Part shown: positions 5,390 through 7,212 of the stretch, piece by piece | Layout: every line of letters begins with the position of its first letter | Numbering within the stretch: the first letter of the stretch is position 1 | NCBI GenBank assembly: GCA_003170935.1 | Contig: PMYA01000049.1 | Coordinates: 1-7,212, forward strand | Length of the DNA: 7,212 bases | Direction: 5' to 3' | Source of the DNA: Methanobacteriota archaeon | Lineage (GTDB): Archaea > Halobacteriota > Bog-38 > Methanoflorentales > Methanoflorentaceae | Translations under genes and position numbers: made by a program | Notes under the pieces: model-generated | Databases searched by the model: none | What the model was told of the DNA's origin: nothing | What the model saw: only the letters and a program-made list of their open reading frames with translations

Positions 5390-5947
5390 TTACGTCAGTG
5401 CTTTTCCCGTATCTGTTACAATAAGGTTATCGAGTTGTTGAATCTCGTGATTCTTATATTCTGAGATATTGAACGGATTTCCTTCGTTCCAAATGTAGTC
5501 TTTGTATATCGCCGGTGCGTGACCTGTAACCTTCTGATAATTTCCTCCGCTTGGATATACCGTGCTAGCTAGGCTGTATGCTGTCTTGTTCATAGCGTTA
5601 AGATAATTTGTCGCGTCTTGTGTTGTTGGAAATACAGTCCATGTTACAACGTGACTAACCGTCCTGTTTACGGTTTTATTTAAAAACGCATATTCTAAAT
5701 TTGCGGACGTGCTGTTTATCCAAGTGACTTCCCACGCCTTTACACTAAAGTTCTTCTCAGCATATGATGCGTTTTTGTAAGTCGCAAGATATTTTTCCAA
5801 AGTAGCGTTGTGTGCAGCAGTGCTTGACTCACTAGCGCTAGGCGTTTGATTAGTATTGCTTGTAGTGTTATTAACGCAACCTGATACTAACAAAGAGGCA
5901 ACCACGAGCAAAAGAACAGTTATCGCAGTTATTGATTTGAATTGCAT
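5390..5947 (-). CDS. archaeal membrane lipoprotein, 185 aa, many N-glycosylation sequons
   Basis: From ATG 5947 the protein has a lipoprotein signal: a hydrophobic stretch at 6-20 and a lipobox LVSGC with Cys24 as the probable lipid anchor. A Thr/Asn/Ser linker follows (VNNTTSNTNQTPSASES), then an extracellular domain of about 140 residues with several aromatic strands. A TTG at 5959 would add four residues, but ATG gives the more usual short signal. About eleven N-x-S/T sequons are present, suggesting heavy N-glycosylation on the outer face. The domain has a shape seen in many small methanogen lipoproteins of unknown role; I cannot name it. It stands alone, flanked by element copies B and C as direct repeats. 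No clear ribosome site or TATA box is seen. Confidence 0.82.
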   Translation of the reverse strand: MQFKSITAITVLLLVVASLLVSGCVNNTTSNTNQTPSASESSTAAHNATLEKYLATYKNASYAEKNFSVKAWEVTWINSTSANLEYAFLNKTVNRTVSHVVTWTVFPTTQDATNYLNAMNKTAYSLASTVYPSGGNYQKVTGHAPAIYKDYIWNEGNPFNISEYKNHEIQQLDNLIVTDTGKALT

Positions 5948-5998
5948 ACGCTTATGCAAGTAGCTAAAAGGGACTTAACAATTCCTATTCTCACGCCT

Positions 5999-6059
5999 TA
6001 AAATCGAAAAAAGAAATAATTAGTTAGGAGATAAGGAATGAGTTATAGGGATACTCCTA
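5999..6059 (+). repeat. dispersed intergenic element, copy C
   Basis: The core 5999-6047 has AAATCGAAAAAAGAAATAA and TAGTTAGGAGATAAGGAAT, then GAGTTATA, nearly the same as copy B over about 40 bases. The weak hairpin TAGGG-ATAC-TCCTA (6046-6059) follows at the same place as in copy B. It lies upstream of the lipoprotein and about 110 bases past the stop of the PEF-tail remnant. Confidence 0.6.
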
Positions 6060-6112
6060 GCGTTGCTTTACGCTGATGTTACAGACGCGATACCCCACAT
6101 TACAAACTCGTC

Positions 6113-6133
6113 GTCTATGTGTTGCTCATAGAC
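6113..6133. repeat. 7-bp hairpin downstream of the PEF-tail remnant
   Basis: GTCTATG (6113-6119) pairs perfectly with CATAGAC (6127-6133) around a 7-base loop. It sits 22 bases past the stop of the remnant on the minus strand, so it could mark the end of the cbiMN or ancestral surface-protein transcript. No T-run follows at once. Confidence 0.35.
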
Positions 6134-6155
6134 AATAGGAACAGATGCCCCGTCC

Positions 6156-6272
6156 TTACGACCGCCTTCTCAGTGCCATGTAAATTGCAGCTCCAGCGAT
6201 GGGGAGTGGGAACTCAGGTTTCTGTTTGGTTTCTTGTGTCTCGGCGGTCGACTCCTTATACCCGATGGTTGG
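6156..6272 (-). pseudogene. remnant 3' end of a surface-protein gene with PEF-CTERM-like sorting tail
   Basis: Between an in-frame TGA (6275-6273) and TAA (6158-6156) there are 38 open codons with no usable start codon before the last few residues. They encode a hydrophilic linker rich in Thr, Glu, Gln and Lys (ESTAETQETKQK), then PEFPLPIAGAAIYMA and a final LRRRS. PEF plus a hydrophobic stretch plus an Arg cluster at the extreme C-terminus is the pattern of archaeal PEF-CTERM signals, processed by an archaeosortase. The hydrophobic part is short, so it may itself have lost residues. It begins 12 bases after the cbiN stop, in the place where cbiQ would usually lie. The rest of the parent gene is absent. 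Confidence 0.5.
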
Positions 6273-6284
6273 TCAGATCACGTG

Positions 6285-6533
6285 TCATGATCGATGCCTC
6301 GACAAATACACGAAAACAGCGATGGCGAAGAAAAAAAGTGTTACCACGATTCCGACATACAATGGGACGTTACCCCCCTCAATGATGCCTTCGTGCTCCT
6401 CAGAGACGTTGGTTAAGCTATGTTCGATATCACGCATGTCGACTCGCGTGGCTGTCCAAAGAGAGAGAGTGATCGCGCCAATGAAGACCGCCGCCAATAG
6501 GAGATATTGCCACCTCACGTCAATCACCAGCAA
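6285..6533 (-). CDS. cbiN: CbiN-like small subunit of cobalt ECF transporter, 82 aa
   Basis: Two membrane helices (about 9-28, WQYLLLAAVFIGAITLSLW, and 57-77, LYVGIVVTLFFFAIAVFVYL) bracket an acidic extracytoplasmic loop (RVDMRDIEHSLTNVSEEHEG). This is the topology of CbiN, which works with CbiM to open or load its metal site. The identity rests on topology, size and position after cbiM; the loop lacks the usual CbiN wording. The start is uncertain. TTG 6533 overlaps cbiM by 14 bases, GTG 6527 by 8, and GTG 6518 follows the cbiM stop by one base; all leave the first helix whole. No cbiQ or cbiO follows. Confidence 0.72.
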   Translation of the reverse strand: MLVIDVRWQYLLLAAVFIGAITLSLWTATRVDMRDIEHSLTNVSEEHEGIIEGGNVPLYVGIVVTLFFFAIAVFVYLSRHRS

Positions 6534-7173
6534 CGTTTCGTAGGGCGAGCATATCAGGCCGCACCCTGCCCAAATACTCCACGACGAATCCCGTCACAAT
6601 CGCCTCGCCTACGGCCACAATCAGGTTCAAGAGGGGGACTTGGAGTATGTATACGAGCAACGCACTTCCCGAAAGGGCGCTCCCCTGTATTCCCGAAATC
6701 ACGATGATTAGCACAGACAGGAGGTTTCCGACGAGCAACCCGCCAAACGCGGCGACCGCTCCGCGGGTGAAGAGTTCAAAACGGCGGGTCGCATAATAGA
6801 AGAGGTAATACGCGCTCACGACCTCGCTGACGTTCACGAGGGTGTTTGCCCCGATGAGGCCCCACCCTCCATGGCCGATCGCGGCGCTGAGAATATTGAC
6901 AATCAACACGATCAGCGACCCGATGGCCGGGCCGGCAAGAATACCGATAAGCGGGGTGAGGTTCATATGCACCCCGCCGGCGAACGGGATGTTCACCTGA
7001 AATATGGCAAACGATACGGCAGCGAGCAATGCCGCGGCGGTGAGTCGTTGGGTCGTGAAGGTCTGGCGCCGCGCGACGAGTAGCGCTATGGCAAGCACCA
7101 TCAACGCGAGCGCCCACCAGATGATCACCCACTGGAGCGAAAACACTCCATCCGGCAGATGAATGTGTGCCAT
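6520..7173 (-). CDS. cbiM: CbiM, substrate-binding membrane subunit of cobalt transporter, 217 aa
   Basis: The start MAHIHLPDG is the archaeal form of the CbiM/NikM N-terminus, whose first residues and early His bind the metal. The core GGVHMNLTPLIGILAGP (66-82) holds a second conserved His69. It is followed by HGGWGLIGANTLVN (101-114) and EAIVTG (190-195), all typical of the family. About six or seven hydrophobic segments span the membrane. The length is normal. It imports Co2+ (possibly Ni2+) for cobalamin and related cofactors, important in methanogens. ATG 7173 is preceded by GAGGG at 7187-7183, 9 bases away. It overlaps cbiN downstream, so the two are coupled. Its base composition is clearly GC-richer than the HEPN-to-lipoprotein segment. 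Confidence 0.94.
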   Translation of the reverse strand: MAHIHLPDGVFSLQWVIIWWALALMVLAIALLVARRQTFTTQRLTAAALLAAVSFAIFQVNIPFAGGVHMNLTPLIGILAGPAIGSLIVLIVNILSAAIGHGGWGLIGANTLVNVSEVVSAYYLFYYATRRFELFTRGAVAAFGGLLVGNLLSVLIIVISGIQGSALSGSALLVYILQVPLLNLIVAVGEAIVTGFVVEYLGRVRPDMLALRNVAGD

Positions 7174-7182
7174 AAGCGATAG

Positions 7183-7187
7183 CCCTC
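7183..7187 (-). promoter_or_regulatory. ribosome binding site of cbiM
   Basis: GAGGG on the minus strand, 9 bases before ATG 7173, supports this start. The promoter itself would lie beyond the window edge. Confidence 0.45.
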
Positions 7188-7212
7188 TGTATCTTGAACG
7201 AATTTTTGAGCC

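Noticed and set aside
2791..6059. CRISPR array made of the four repeated elements
   Set aside because: Spacing is irregular (hundreds to thousands of bases), genes lie between copies, and copies differ; this is not an array.
6776..7132. 118-residue frame within cbiM
   Set aside because: It is a same-strand shadow of the strongly supported CbiM frame, with His/Arg-rich composition.

Overview
The window looks like chromosomal DNA of a euryarchaeon, most likely a methanogen-type lineage related to Methanocellales or Methanosarcinales. The evidence is an archaeal Orc1/Cdc6 replication initiator, a cobalt CbiM of the archaeal type starting MAHIHLPDG, a Thr/Asn/Ser-rich archaeal lipoprotein with an LVSGC lipobox, a PEF-type cell-surface sorting tail, TATA-box promoters with very short leaders, and TTG/GTG starts mixed with GAGGTGA-type ribosome binding sites. 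The lineage below phylum level is an inference.

Layout. Positions 1-603 (+) hold the C-terminal two thirds or so of Orc1/Cdc6. An unrecognised 179-residue gene follows at 670-1209 (+). A tight minus-strand cluster runs from 1848 down to 1222: an 84-residue protein, a hidden 37-residue basic protein, and a 90-residue protein, with 7- and 8-base overlaps. A secreted beta-rich protein is read divergently at 2002-2703 (+). At 2877-4294 (-) a tiny 25-codon ORF is coupled through TGATG to a 446-residue protein with a C-terminal HEPN-type RNKITH motif. This pair is divergent from a RelB/RelE-type toxin-antitoxin operon (4358-4835, +), and both may share one symmetric TATA box. A 550-base AT-rich non-coding stretch full of small perfect dyads follows. 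Then come a lipoprotein gene (5390-5947, -), a gene remnant with a PEF-CTERM-like tail (6156-6272, -), and a cobalt transporter pair cbiM-cbiN (7173-6285, -) that lacks the usual cbiQ and cbiO downstream.

A family of related intergenic elements ties the middle and right parts together. Four copies in the same orientation (near 2791, 4981, 5306 and 5999) share an A-rich box, CGAAAAAAGAAATAA, and three of them also share a box near AGGAGATAAGGAAT. Each is followed by, or near, a small hairpin of differing sequence. Two copies place their A6/T6 run about 70 bases past the stop codon of a minus-strand gene, so they may act as 3'-end/terminator elements read on the minus strand. Two copies also flank the lipoprotein gene as direct repeats.

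The segment from the HEPN gene to the lipoprotein is visibly more AT-rich than cbiM and carries a defence/stress-like gene set, which suggests an acquired island. Nothing in the window is a complete known large system. The most interesting points are the HEPN plus toxin-antitoxin divergent locus, the repeated 3' elements, and the hidden overlapping small ORF.
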